Assembly (NCBI GenBank): GCA_902801465.1
Contig: CADCIH010000014.1
Coordinates: 44,301 to 108,300, forward strand
DNA from: an uncultured Bacteroidia bacterium
Lineage (GTDB): Bacteria > Bacteroidota > Bacteroidia > Bacteroidales > F082
Length of the DNA: 64,000 nt
Direction: 5' to 3'
The notes beneath the pieces were generated by a model that was not told the origin of the DNA, ran no database searches, and saw nothing but the letters and a program-made list of their open reading frames with translations. The translations under genes and the position numbers were made by a program. Positions 1-7,623 of this stretch are shown piece by piece; the first letter of the stretch is position 1, and every line of letters begins with the position of its first letter.

Positions 1-1328
1 TTGGTGATTCTCACGGTATAGGTGCCGGCCTTCACGGGGCGGTGGAAGTCGCCGCCAGGAAGTTGGGTGGAGACGATGGAGTATTGGTCGTCGTGACCCA
101 CCAGAGTGACAGTGGCGTCGCCGATGGGAGCTCTCGACTCGGCGTCGACAACAGTGCCGTGGATGCCGTAGAGGCATTGGTTCATGAAGGCGAAGATGGA
201 GTTCTTGTTGATGTTCCAGAAGTTGGGCATCTGGCTGCCTGAGGGCAGTTTGGTGTTCGAGCACTCAATAGTGAGCTCACGGCATTGGTGGTAACCGTTC
301 ATGTAGTCCTGACGGCCGCCGCCGATCATGTACCACTGGGCACCGTTGGTGACACCGTTGTTGTAGTCGGTCATATAGTTTTGGCTCACTTGGTGGGTGA
401 GGTCGGCGTATTCATGCGAAATGAGCTGATACCACTGGTCGTCGGCGTGAAGCGTATAGGTGTTGTCCCAAGGATAGTTCATCACCTCGGCGCCGCCGTG
501 GTAGTTGGCGCCCATCACGAAATGGTTTTCTTCAGCCAGTTGCATGAACCACAGGGTTTCCTGTTGGTAGACTTCTCCGTCGGGATGGGGACCGCCGTGG
601 GGGTCGGCGTAGTTACGGTTCATGTCGACGCCGTTGGCGTTGTAACGGGTGGCACCGTTGACGTTGGTGTTGCCGCCGTGGTAGGTGCCGTCAGGGTTGG
701 TGTTGGGGCCGATATAGAGGTCGATGTTTTCCAGGACGTTCGCGCACTCGGGGAGGGTTGGGTTCTCGAGAAGATAGTCGATCAAGCGGAGCATCAGCAT
801 CCAGCCTGTGGTCTCGTCGCCGTGTATGGTGGAGGTGTAGAGGAACTTCGGTTTGCCTGCACTGGTTCCGTTATTGATGTGGGCGATTAATATCTTACGG
901 TTGCTGGGCAGGGTTCCCAATTCGATGATTTCGCATTTGTCGGGGTGGTCGGTGGCAAATTGGTACATCATGGCCTCATAGGCGGGGTAGGTGGGGTAGG
1001 CGTCCCAGTCGTATGCAGCGCGGTTGCTGCCGTCCCACATCTCGGCTTTCACGAGCATCGAAGGTGGTGTTTGCAGGGTGATGTCATAACCCAGTTTTTG
1101 AAAGGCGGTGAACTCTTTGTTGTTGGCGTAGGCGGTCACCACATTGCCGTCGACACGGTCAACAGAGATCATTTGGGCAACCTGTGGCAGGTTGTCGTTG
1201 CCGGTCAATTCAAAAGTGAAATAGTACTCATTGCGTTCTTGCATGAGCTGGTTGAGTTCTTGTTGGCTCTTTTGAGCGAACATGTTGCCGCAAATCAAAA
1301 CGGCTAAAACGATTAATAATTTTTTCAT
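1..1328 (-). CDS. Secreted zinc carboxypeptidase, M14 family (3' end outside window)
   Basis: No complete frame is stored for this strand, so I translated it by hand. It begins MKKLLIVLAVLICGNMFAQ, a clear signal peptide, and stays open to the window edge (about 442 codons). M14 zinc-site residues are visible: H169 and E172 in TIHGDE, a later His in NYHGGAEV, and the catalytic Glu in ELTIECSNTKLP. After the catalytic domain the frame enters a carboxypeptidase regulatory-like (Ig-fold) segment beginning near GTVVDAESRAPIGDATV. It should cleave C-terminal residues from peptides outside the cytoplasm. It lies 21 bases after dapA on the same strand, so probably shares its transcript. Whether it carries a type IX secretion tail cannot be seen here. 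Confidence 0.9.
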   Translation of the reverse strand, partial: MKKLLIVLAVLICGNMFAQKSQQELNQLMQERNEYYFTFELTGNDNLPQVAQMISVDRVDGNVVTAYANNKEFTAFQKLGYDITLQTPPSMLVKAEMWDGSNRAAYDWDAYPTYPAYEAMMYQFATDHPDKCEIIELGTLPSNRKILIAHINNGTSAGKPKFLYTSTIHGDETTGWMLMLRLIDYLLENPTLPECANVLENIDLYIGPNTNPDGTYHGGNTNVNGATRYNANGVDMNRNYADPHGGPHPDGEVYQQETLWFMQLAEENHFVMGANYHGGAEVMNYPWDNTYTLHADDQWYQLISHEYADLTHQVSQNYMTDYNNGVTNGAQWYMIGGGRQDYMNGYHQCRELTIECSNTKLPSGSQMPNFWNINKNSIFAFMNQCLYGIHGTVVDAESRAPIGDATVTLVGHDDQYSIVSTQLPGGDFHRPVKAGTYTVRIT

Positions 1329-1349
1329 TTATTTGATTTGTTTATTTGT

Positions 1350-2255
1350 TTATCTGAATAATTCCGCATTCCTCATTCCTAATTCCGCATTAATCTCCTC
1401 TTCCACTTTCTCGTTCACAGGTACCAGGGGCAGACGGAGAATGTTTTTGCAGAGTCCGATATGGCTCATCAGGCATTTGATGCCTGCGGGGTTGCCGTCG
1501 GCGAAGATAAGTTGGTTCATGCGCAACATGGCGTAGTGGAGTGTCAGTGCCTCGTCGGTGCGTCCTTCCTTCATGGCTTGCATCATGCGGCTAAAGGGCT
1601 TGGTGTAGGCGTTGGCGGCCACGGAGATGACGCCTTGTGCGCCGAGGGCCATCAGAGGTTGGGTGATGCCGTCGTCGCCGGAGAGCACGTCGAAGTCGGT
1701 GGGCTTGTCGCGGAGGATCTCCATGATCTGTTGTAGGTTGCCTGAGGCTTCCTTGACGGCGACGATGTTAGGGTGTTTGGCCAGTTCCACGCAGGTGGCT
1801 GCTTGCAGGTTCACGCCCACACGGCCAGGTACATTGTAGAGGATCACGGGTACGGGGCTGGCGTCGGCAATGGCCTCGAAATGGGCTTTCATGCCGCGTT
1901 GGTTGGGCTTGTTATAATAGGGGACCACGCTCAGGATTCCTTGGATGCCGGTGAAGTCTTGGGCTTTGATGGCGTCGAGCACGGCTTGGGTGTTGTTGCC
2001 TCCCATGCCTAGCAGCACGGGCAGACGGCCGTTGTTGGTTCTGAGTATGGTGTCGACGACCTGTTTCTTTTCCTCGGCGGTAAGGGTAGGAGCTTCGGAG
2101 GTGGTTCCAAGCGCCACCAGAAAATCGGCTCCGTTGTCGATGACGTGGTTGACGATACGTTCCAGCGATTCAAAATCCACGGATTTGTCCTCGTTGAATG
2201 GTGTAACCAACGCAATCCCAGTGCCTTTAAATATGTTTTTATTTGTATTTCTCAT
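1350..2255 (-). CDS. dapA: 4-hydroxy-tetrahydrodipicolinate synthase
   Basis: 301 aa. It condenses pyruvate with aspartate semialdehyde in the lysine/diaminopimelate pathway, in the cytoplasm as a TIM barrel. Visible landmarks are LGTTSE (T51-T52), the Tyr of YNVPGR (Y140) and the Schiff-base Lys of VAVKEASGN (K168). Length fits the family. The last roughly 14 residues (from INAELG on) do not look like DapA: they are encoded by a run of 7-base repeats (1360-1394) that stayed open in this frame. It follows the hypothetical gene at 2282-2836 by 26 bases, themselves filled by similar repeats, and is probably co-transcribed with it. Confidence 0.96.
   Translation of the reverse strand: MRNTNKNIFKGTGIALVTPFNEDKSVDFESLERIVNHVIDNGADFLVALGTTSEAPTLTAEEKKQVVDTILRTNNGRLPVLLGMGGNNTQAVLDAIKAQDFTGIQGILSVVPYYNKPNQRGMKAHFEAIADASPVPVILYNVPGRVGVNLQAATCVELAKHPNIVAVKEASGNLQQIMEILRDKPTDFDVLSGDDGITQPLMALGAQGVISVAANAYTKPFSRMMQAMKEGRTDEALTLHYAMLRMNQLIFADGNPAGIKCLMSHIGLCKNILRLPLVPVNEKVEEEINAELGMRNAELFR
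1360..1394. repeat. Five 7-base repeats within the 3' end of dapA
   Basis: On the plus strand the units are aattccg, cattcct, cattcct, aattccg, cattaat, exactly 5 x 7. The dapA frame runs through them, so they encode its last residues. The AAT/CAT-T core is shared with other arrays in the window. Confidence 0.85.
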
Positions 2256-2297
2256 AATTCTTAATTCCTAATTCCTAATTCTTAATTCTTAATTCTA
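2256..2297. repeat. Six 7-base AATTCYT repeats over the stop of the DUF6913-like gene
   Basis: Units aattctt, aattcct, aattcct, aattctt, aattctt, aattcta fill the spacer between dapA and its upstream gene. The stop codon of that gene (2282-2284, minus) lies inside. On the coding strand the unit is AAGAATT. Confidence 0.9.
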
Positions 2298-2836
2298 TCT
2301 CCTCCCGCCAGCGCCCTTAAATATCTGTGTAGTGCCTCTATGTCTTTCACAGGGTCGGTGTTGTCGCCGCTGTCGATGATGAGGTCGTAAAGTTGGTAAT
2401 GGTCGTTTTTGGTGAAACTGATCCTGAAGCTGGCGTTGGGGAGGGTGGCGAGGTAGTCGCCGATGTTGACGTGTTTTTTGGACAGGTTGACGAGCAGGTG
2501 GGTCATGGGCAGTTTGCGAACCTCTTCCTGTTTGTCGGCTTTCAGCACCTTCATGAACCCGAAGTCCTTGGTGGTCACTTCGCAGTATTGGTCGCTGAGC
2601 AGCACGTCGTCGGAGGCTTTTTCGGTGATGATGATGAACCGGCTTCGAGCGATGCCGAAGAGCGCTTTGATACGGTCTTCGAGGATACGAACGGTCTGCT
2701 TGTCGAGGTCGTCAAGGATGATGATGACCGACGAGAGTTTCTCGAGGTCGGGCATGCGGCATCCGTTTTTCTCGGCAACGAACTGCTTGATGGCACGGTT
2801 CAGTATTCTATATCTCAGCTTGTCGATGAGTGACAT
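2282..2836 (-). CDS. Conserved hypothetical protein (DUF6913-like) upstream of dapA
   Basis: 184 aa, soluble, no signal peptide, no catalytic motif I can recognise. It has a basic N-terminus (KLRYRILNRAIKQF), a hydrophobic strand SSVIIILDDLDKQ, and a C-terminal stretch LYDLIIDSGDNTDPVKDIEALHRYLRAL. It resembles a small Bacteroidales family found beside dapA, which I recall as DUF6913; that assignment is from memory. Its stop codon and last residues (RIKN) are supplied by the 7-base repeat array at 2256-2297. A TAnnTTTG promoter box lies 20 bases before its start, so it is probably the first gene of a unit with dapA and the M14 carboxypeptidase. Confidence 0.8.
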   Translation of the reverse strand: MSLIDKLRYRILNRAIKQFVAEKNGCRMPDLEKLSSVIIILDDLDKQTVRILEDRIKALFGIARSRFIIITEKASDDVLLSDQYCEVTTKDFGFMKVLKADKQEEVRKLPMTHLLVNLSKKHVNIGDYLATLPNASFRISFTKNDHYQLYDLIIDSGDNTDPVKDIEALHRYLRALAGGDRIKN

Positions 2837-2855
2837 TATTCAAGAATTAATTCTG

Positions 2856-2863
2856 CAAAAATA
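2856..2863 (-). promoter_or_regulatory. Bacteroidota -7 box for the DUF6913-like/dapA/M14 unit
   Basis: TATTTTTG on the minus strand, 20 bases before the ATG at 2836. Consensus is TAnnTTTG. Confidence 0.65.
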
Positions 2864-2886
2864 ATGATTTCCTATTTAATTTAGTG

Positions 2887-2894
2887 TAATTTTG
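2887..2894 (+). promoter_or_regulatory. Bacteroidota -7 box for the PhnP-like gene
   Basis: TAATTTTG, 16 bases before ATG 2910. It decides against the TTG start at 2892, which lies inside it. Confidence 0.65.
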
Positions 2895-2909
2895 CGCAAA
2901 AATTTAGCG

Positions 2910-3674
2910 ATGCTGATTACGATTTTAGGAAGTGGTACGTCTCAGGGCGTTCCGGTTATAGGTTGCCAATGTCCTGTGTGTCAGTCGAAAGATCCCCGTG
3001 ACAAGCGTACCCGTACTTCGATTTTGATTCGTACTGAGCAGGTGACCGTGGCGGTCGATGCCGGTCCCGACTTCAGGCAACAGATGCTTCGTGAGGGCGT
3101 TTCACATCTCGATGCGGTTTTCATCACTCATGAGCACAAGGATCATATTGGCGGACTTGACGATGTGAGGCCTTTTATCTTCAGTCAAGGCAACCACCCC
3201 ATGCCGTTGTACGTCGATGAATCCGCCTTGCCAGAGATCAAGCGTGAGTTCTCCTATGCGTTTGAGGAGCATCTTTATCCTGGCGCTCCCACTTATGATG
3301 TGCATCTCATTGACGAGACCCCGTTTGATTTCGGCGACCTTCACGTGGAGCCCATCAAAATGAAGCATTATACGCTCACTTGTTACGCTTTCCGTATCGG
3401 CAAATTCGCCTATGTCACTGACCTGAGCGAGGTCAGCGAGCATCTTATGGACAGGCTTCAGGGTGTGGAGTTCCTCGTTTTGGAGGCTCTTGGCCCCAAA
3501 CCGCACTATTCCCATATAAGTCTCCAGCAAGCGGTTGACGTGGCAAAACGGCTCAATGTCAAAAAAGCCTGGTTCACCCATTGCAGCCATAGTATAGGCA
3601 AAGCCCATGACGTAAACGCCCAATTGCCTACAAACATGATGTTGGCCTACGACGGTTTAAGTTTCAAGGTTTAA
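2910..3674 (+). CDS. PhnP-like MBL-fold metallo-hydrolase
   Basis: 254 aa from ATG 2910. A longer frame could open at TTG 2892, but that codon lies inside the TAnnTTTG promoter box, so 2910 is preferred. The protein begins MLITILGSGTSQGVP and carries the metal motif HEHKDH (H74, H76, D78, H79) with GGLDD following. It also has the Cys cluster GCQCPVC (C19, C21, C24) seen in PhnP-type phosphodiesterases as a structural zinc site. Later metal ligands are plausible in VTDLSE and FTHCSH. It likely hydrolyses a cyclic phosphodiester or similar small ester in the cytoplasm; the substrate is unknown. Transcribed divergently from the dapA unit. Confidence 0.88.
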   Translation: MLITILGSGTSQGVPVIGCQCPVCQSKDPRDKRTRTSILIRTEQVTVAVDAGPDFRQQMLREGVSHLDAVFITHEHKDHIGGLDDVRPFIFSQGNHPMPLYVDESALPEIKREFSYAFEEHLYPGAPTYDVHLIDETPFDFGDLHVEPIKMKHYTLTCYAFRIGKFAYVTDLSEVSEHLMDRLQGVEFLVLEALGPKPHYSHISLQQAVDVAKRLNVKKAWFTHCSHSIGKAHDVNAQLPTNMMLAYDGLSFKV

Positions 3675-3765
3675 CTAATTTATTTCCTATAGATTAACGT
3701 ATATATATTAATATAGGTATAGGAATAAAAGAATAGATTTTTTAAAAATATTTTTTCGATTTTTC

Positions 3766-3794
3766 TTGTATTATCGAAAAAGTTGCTATTTTTG
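3766..3794 (+). promoter_or_regulatory. Promoter of the XRE-like gene
   Basis: TTG at 3766-3768, 18 bases, TATTTTTG at 3787-3794. Both elements of the Bacteroidota consensus are present with close to normal spacing. Confidence 0.7.
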
Positions 3795-3820
3795 TGTCGA
3801 TTTTCAAATTTTGATACAAT

Positions 3821-4108
3821 ATGGATTTAAAAACTATTCATCTCGGTACCATGGTCAAGAGAGAGCTCAAGGCCCAAGGTAGAACAGTTGTATGGCTTGC
3901 CCGTACAATCAACATGGAGCGTAGCAGCGTCTACAAAATCTTCGAACGCAACACCCTCGATGTCGGCCTGCTTATCCGCATCAGTCTCGTCATGGACCAC
4001 GACTTTTTTCAGGATGTATCCAATAAGATACAAGAAAACTATGATGAGATATATGAGATGTTTTTAAATCCCAGTAAAACAGTCTACCAAAAGAAAAAAC
4101 GGCGTTAG
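3821..4108 (+). CDS. Small XRE-like helix-turn-helix protein
   Basis: 95 aa. Residues about 10-70 form a helix-turn-helix of the XRE/Cro type (GRTVVWLARTINMERSSVYK, followed by NTLDVGLLIRISLVMDHDFF). A basic tail (KKKRR) may aid DNA binding. It is a stand-alone gene with its own promoter (TTG 3766-3768, TATTTTTG 3787-3794) and is followed by two terminator-like hairpins. This is a common type of orphan regulator in Bacteroidales; its target is unknown. Confidence 0.8.
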   Translation: MDLKTIHLGTMVKRELKAQGRTVVWLARTINMERSSVYKIFERNTLDVGLLIRISLVMDHDFFQDVSNKIQENYDEIYEMFLNPSKTVYQKKKRR

Positions 4109-4142
4109 TTGCATAACTAATGGTTCATTTGTATCTCGACCC

Positions 4143-4182
4143 GACTGGATGCTGCCGTGACGGCCCCATCCAGTCATTTTTT
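4143..4182 (+). terminator. Terminator after the XRE-like gene
   Basis: 9-bp stem (gactggatg/catccagtc) with a second small stem gccg/cggc inside the loop, followed by a T-rich run. Confidence 0.75.
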
Positions 4183-4212
4183 TCTGACCGACCTCAACCT
4201 ATAGTAGCGTAT

Positions 4213-4248
4213 TTTCCGAAATGTTTCATTTTTTCGGAAATTTTTTTT
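4213..4248 (+). terminator. Second terminator-like hairpin
   Basis: 9-bp stem (tttccgaaa/tttcggaaa) and eight T. It is in tandem with 4143-4182 and separates the XRE-like and HD genes, which converge. Confidence 0.7.
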
Positions 4249-4268
4249 CAAAGGACCAAAATAACGGT

Positions 4269-5507
4269 TCAGATCTTTTTCCCCAACTCCTTCGGATAGC
4301 ATATGAAATGCCTTACAGTGGGTTGCGTGAGCACGTCGAGGTGCAACTCTCCTGATACCTCACTGATGTCTCTCACGGTGCCGTCCTTGTATAGGATGTT
4401 GATGGCGGGCTTGCCAGGGTGATAGGCATGGTTGGTGGAGACACCTTGTAACAACATGAAACTGGCATCATAAAGGGAGATGCCGTAAAGGTCTGCGATG
4501 CGGTGCAGGATCTCGTCCTTATAAGCGGGGTCGAAGGGCTCCTGCGACATCTCAATGCGGAATAACCGTCGGTCGATGAGACGTTGGCAGAGCTCGCGCA
4601 GCACGAAATCACTGTCGGTCGACCAAAGCTTCACAGCGGTCATCACATCGTAATCGTCGAGCTGTCCGAAAGCACTCATCACCTCGTCCATGTCATCGTC
4701 AGCCGTGAAAGGCCCCTCGTGCCTCAAAAAGAACAACAGCGCAGGCGTGGCGGGTAGGTCGCGCGTCTTGCTGATGAGACGGGCTCGCTTCAAGATCTCG
4801 CGAAGCATGTATTCGGCGCTCAACACGGTCTTGTGCATGTATACCTGCCAATACATGATGCGCCGCGACACCAGGAAACTCTCCACGGAATAGATGCCCT
4901 TGGCCTCGACCGCCAAGTCGTTGCCCACCACCTCCATCATGTCCAACAGTCGCTCGGCATTCACATTGCCTTCGGCAACTCCGGTGAAAAAGCTGTCGCG
5001 CTTCAGATAGTCGATCCGGTCGACATCCAACTGACTTGAAATGAGCTTGCTCAGAAAGCCTTTGTCATATTGGCCTGTAAATATCCTGATGGCCAAGTCG
5101 AGCCGGCCTCCATGGAGTTCGTTGAACTTCTCCATCATCTTCAACGACAGTTCCTCGTGGGTGATGCCTTCCACGATGCTGTTCTCCAACGTGTGCGAAA
5201 AAGGACCATGGCCGCTATCGTGTAGCAGGATGGCCAACGAGGCGGCTTCCAACTCCTCCTTGCTGATCCGATGCCCCTTGTCGCTCAACAGCTGAATGGC
5301 CCTACGCATCAGATGCATGGCACCTAGACTGTGTGCGAAACGGGTGTGGTTGGCTCCGGGATAGACCAAGTTGGTCAGACTCACCTGCTTGATGCGCCTG
5401 AGCCGTTGGAAATAAGGGTGCTCAATGATGTCGTAATGCAATTCGTCAGGAATCCTGACAAACCCATAGATCGGGTCGTTGACGATTTTCTTCTTGTTGG
5501 TTTTCAT
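4269..5507 (-). CDS. HD-domain phosphohydrolase (SAMHD1/dGTPase-like)
   Basis: 412 aa from ATG 5507. An upstream ATG at 5522 lies inside the promoter box (5512-5519 on this strand) and is rejected. The HD metal motifs are visible: NHTRFAHSLGAMHL, then LLHDSGHGPFSHTLE, and a later DVDRIDYLKRD Asp. These match the YdhJ/SAMHD1-like group of nucleotide phosphohydrolases. It probably hydrolyses dNTPs or a related nucleotide in the cytoplasm; the substrate is not decided by sequence. Divergent from porX. The start codon is so close to the promoter that the transcript may be leaderless. Confidence 0.88.
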   Translation of the reverse strand: MKTNKKKIVNDPIYGFVRIPDELHYDIIEHPYFQRLRRIKQVSLTNLVYPGANHTRFAHSLGAMHLMRRAIQLLSDKGHRISKEELEAASLAILLHDSGHGPFSHTLENSIVEGITHEELSLKMMEKFNELHGGRLDLAIRIFTGQYDKGFLSKLISSQLDVDRIDYLKRDSFFTGVAEGNVNAERLLDMMEVVGNDLAVEAKGIYSVESFLVSRRIMYWQVYMHKTVLSAEYMLREILKRARLISKTRDLPATPALLFFLRHEGPFTADDDMDEVMSAFGQLDDYDVMTAVKLWSTDSDFVLRELCQRLIDRRLFRIEMSQEPFDPAYKDEILHRIADLYGISLYDASFMLLQGVSTNHAYHPGKPAINILYKDGTVRDISEVSGELHLDVLTQPTVRHFICYPKELGKKI

Positions 5508-5511
5508 GCCG

Positions 5512-5519
5512 CAAAAATA
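5512..5519 (-). promoter_or_regulatory. -7 box of the HD phosphohydrolase gene
   Basis: TATTTTTG on the minus strand, only five bases before ATG 5507. If correct the mRNA is leaderless or nearly so. Confidence 0.55.
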
Positions 5520-5531
5520 CAATAATATTGT

Positions 5532-5539
5532 TATCTTTG
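5532..5539 (+). promoter_or_regulatory. -7 box of porX
   Basis: TATCTTTG, 57 bases before the porX ATG; diverges from the HD gene promoter 12 bases away. The leader holds the heptamer repeats. Confidence 0.65.
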
Positions 5540-5566
5540 CGTTATAAAGAAGTTGTTTAACCCCAA

Positions 5567-5594
5567 CTTTTATCTTTTATCTTTTAACTATTAT
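5567..5594. repeat. Four 7-base repeats in the porX leader
   Basis: Units cttttat, cttttat, cttttaa, ctattat, ending two bases before the porX ATG. They occupy the place where a ribosome site would be. This array lacks the AATT core of the others. Confidence 0.8.
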
Positions 5595-5596
5595 CT

Positions 5597-7153
5597 ATGG
5601 AAAGAACCACCATCCTCTGGGCTGACGATGAAATCGATCTTCTGAAGCCCCATATTATGTTTCTCGAGCAGAAAGGCTACGAAGTGGTCACCGCCAACAG
5701 CGGTTCCGACGCCATCGACCTGGTGCGCGAACGACATTTCGACATTGTGTTTCTCGACGAGCAGATGCCCGGCGTTAGCGGCATCGAAGCACTCGAGGTC
5801 ATCAAACGCGAATACCCCAACCTCCCCGTGGTGATGATCACCAAGAGCGAGGAGGAAACCATTATGGAGTCAGCCATAGGATCCGACATCGCCGACTACC
5901 TCATCAAACCGGTCAACCCCAACCAGATACTGCTCTCGCTCAAACGAAACCTCGAACACCGACAGCTGCGCGACGAAAAGTCAACCATGAACTATCAGCA
6001 GGAATTCCGTAACATCGCCATGGAACTGGGTGGCAACCTGAACTGCGACGAGTGGATATCCCTTTATAAGAAACTGGTACGTTGGGAACTCGAACTGCAA
6101 AAATCGACCGATGAAGGTATCAAACAGATTCTGGCCGACCAAAAGCAGGAAGCCGATGCCTTGTTCACCCGTTTTGTGGAACGCAACTACGTCGACTGGA
6201 TCCAAGGCAAGGTCGAGAAGCCCGTGATGTCGCACACCCTTGTCCGCGAAAAAGTGCTTCCTCGCCTCGACGACAGCGACCGTCCTCTTTTCTTCGTCGT
6301 CATCGACAACCTCCGATACGACCAATGGAAAGCCATCCAACCCTTGCTGGAAAACTATTTCCGTGTGGATGCCGACGACGTGTATTACAGCATTTTGCCG
6401 ACTTCCACCCAATATGCCCGCAACTCGCTCTTCGCCGGACTCATGCCTCTTGAGATCCGCCGCCGCTTCCCTAACTGGTGGGTCGACGAAGAGGACGAAC
6501 GTACCAAAAACCAATTCGAGGGCGAACTCTTCGGCGAACAGCTGAAACGCTTCGGGAAAAACATCAAGTATTCGTATAATAAAGTGCTGAATCTGCAAGC
6601 AGGGAAGAAACTCTACGAACAAATGTCGAACCTCATGCAAAACAAGATCAACATCATTGTGTATAACTTTGTGGATATGCTCTCCCATGCCCGTACCGAG
6701 ATGGAGATCATTCGTGAACTGGCCGACGACGAGGAAGCCTACCGCTCGCTCATGTACTCCTGGTTCGAGCACTCCAGCCTGTTCGACATGATGAGGTTCA
6801 TCGCCGAAAAGGGATGCTCCATGGTCATCACCACCGACCACGGCTCTGCCTATGTCAAGAACCCAGTGAAGATTCTCGGCGACCGAGAGGTGAACACCAA
6901 CCTTCGCTACAAATACGGAAAGAACTTGAAGTACAACCCGAAAGAGGTCTTCGAGGTGAAAGATCCCGAAAAGATCTACCTGCCACGGCCAAACCTCAGT
7001 ACCGCCTACGTGTTCGCGGGATCAGGCGACTTCTTCGCTTATCCCAACAACTACAATTACTACGTCAATTATTACCGCAACACCTTCCAGCACGGCGGCA
7101 TTTCCATGAGCGAAATGCTGATTCCCGTCATCAGCCTGTCGTCGAAACGATAA
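5597..7153 (+). CDS. porX: PorX-type response regulator with PglZ/alkaline-phosphatase domain
   Basis: 518 aa. An N-terminal receiver domain (about 1-120) has the acidic pocket WADDE, the phospho-acceptor D54 in VFLDEQMPG, and the MITK Thr/Lys. A linker leads to a C-terminal PglZ domain of the alkaline phosphatase superfamily, with metal-ligand motifs VVIDNLRYDQW and ITTDHGSAY. This architecture is that of PorX, known from Porphyromonas as a regulator of the type IX secretion system acting with PorY and SigP. Its presence suggests, but does not prove, that the organism has T9SS. Its leader carries four 7-base pyrimidine-rich repeats ending two bases before the ATG. tsaE follows with its own promoter. 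Confidence 0.93.
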   Translation: MERTTILWADDEIDLLKPHIMFLEQKGYEVVTANSGSDAIDLVRERHFDIVFLDEQMPGVSGIEALEVIKREYPNLPVVMITKSEEETIMESAIGSDIADYLIKPVNPNQILLSLKRNLEHRQLRDEKSTMNYQQEFRNIAMELGGNLNCDEWISLYKKLVRWELELQKSTDEGIKQILADQKQEADALFTRFVERNYVDWIQGKVEKPVMSHTLVREKVLPRLDDSDRPLFFVVIDNLRYDQWKAIQPLLENYFRVDADDVYYSILPTSTQYARNSLFAGLMPLEIRRRFPNWWVDEEDERTKNQFEGELFGEQLKRFGKNIKYSYNKVLNLQAGKKLYEQMSNLMQNKINIIVYNFVDMLSHARTEMEIIRELADDEEAYRSLMYSWFEHSSLFDMMRFIAEKGCSMVITTDHGSAYVKNPVKILGDREVNTNLRYKYGKNLKYNPKEVFEVKDPEKIYLPRPNLSTAYVFAGSGDFFAYPNNYNYYVNYYRNTFQHGGISMSEMLIPVISLSSKR

Positions 7154-7160
7154 GTTTTCG

Positions 7161-7168
7161 TATCTTTG
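7161..7168 (+). promoter_or_regulatory. -7 box of tsaE
   Basis: TATCTTTG followed by GCGG, 17 bases before the tsaE ATG and 7 bases after the porX stop. Supports the 7186 start and a tsaE-aroB-aroA unit. Confidence 0.65.
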
Positions 7169-7185
7169 CGGAAAACTTGACTGAA

Positions 7186-7623
7186 ATGGATGTAAAAGAA
7201 TTTCATGTCGCAGGCATCGAGGGCCTCGCTGAGGTCTCCGATTACCTGATGTCATTGCGCGACGAGGCCGATGTGGTCGCCTTCTACGGGCCCATGGGTG
7301 CAGGCAAGACCACCTTGATCAAGGACTTGTGCCATCGCATGGGAGTCACCGACGAAGTGAACAGCCCGACCTTCGCCATCGTGAACGAATATGTCACCGA
7401 AGAAGGTGATGCGGTGTATCATTTCGATTTCTATAGGATCAAAAAATTGGAGGAAGCGTACGACATAGGGTATGAGAACTATTTCTATAGCGGTAGTCTC
7501 TGCCTGATCGAATGGCCTGAGCTGATTGAGCCCCTGCTTCCCGAACGCTATCTGCGCGTCGATATCCAGTTGGGTGCCACCGACGACGAACGAATCATCA
7601 AAATCGCATGTTATGAGGCTTGA
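7186..7623 (+). CDS. tsaE: tRNA threonylcarbamoyladenosine biosynthesis ATPase TsaE
   Basis: 145 aa from ATG 7186. A frame open further upstream overlaps porX and is ignored, since a TATCTTTG promoter box lies at 7161-7168. Walker A GPMGAGKT (35-42), the switch SPTFAIVNEY, HFDFYR and the IEWPE motif are all present. TsaE is the ATPase that works with TsaB and TsaD to make t6A37 in tRNAs. Length is normal for the family. It overlaps aroB by 11 bases. Confidence 0.94.
   Translation: MDVKEFHVAGIEGLAEVSDYLMSLRDEADVVAFYGPMGAGKTTLIKDLCHRMGVTDEVNSPTFAIVNEYVTEEGDAVYHFDFYRIKKLEEAYDIGYENYFYSGSLCLIEWPELIEPLLPERYLRVDIQLGATDDERIIKIACYEA

Noticed and set aside
42-1307. Three plus-strand open frames at the window start
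   Set aside because: They mirror the M14 carboxypeptidase on the minus strand, which has a signal peptide and zinc motif.
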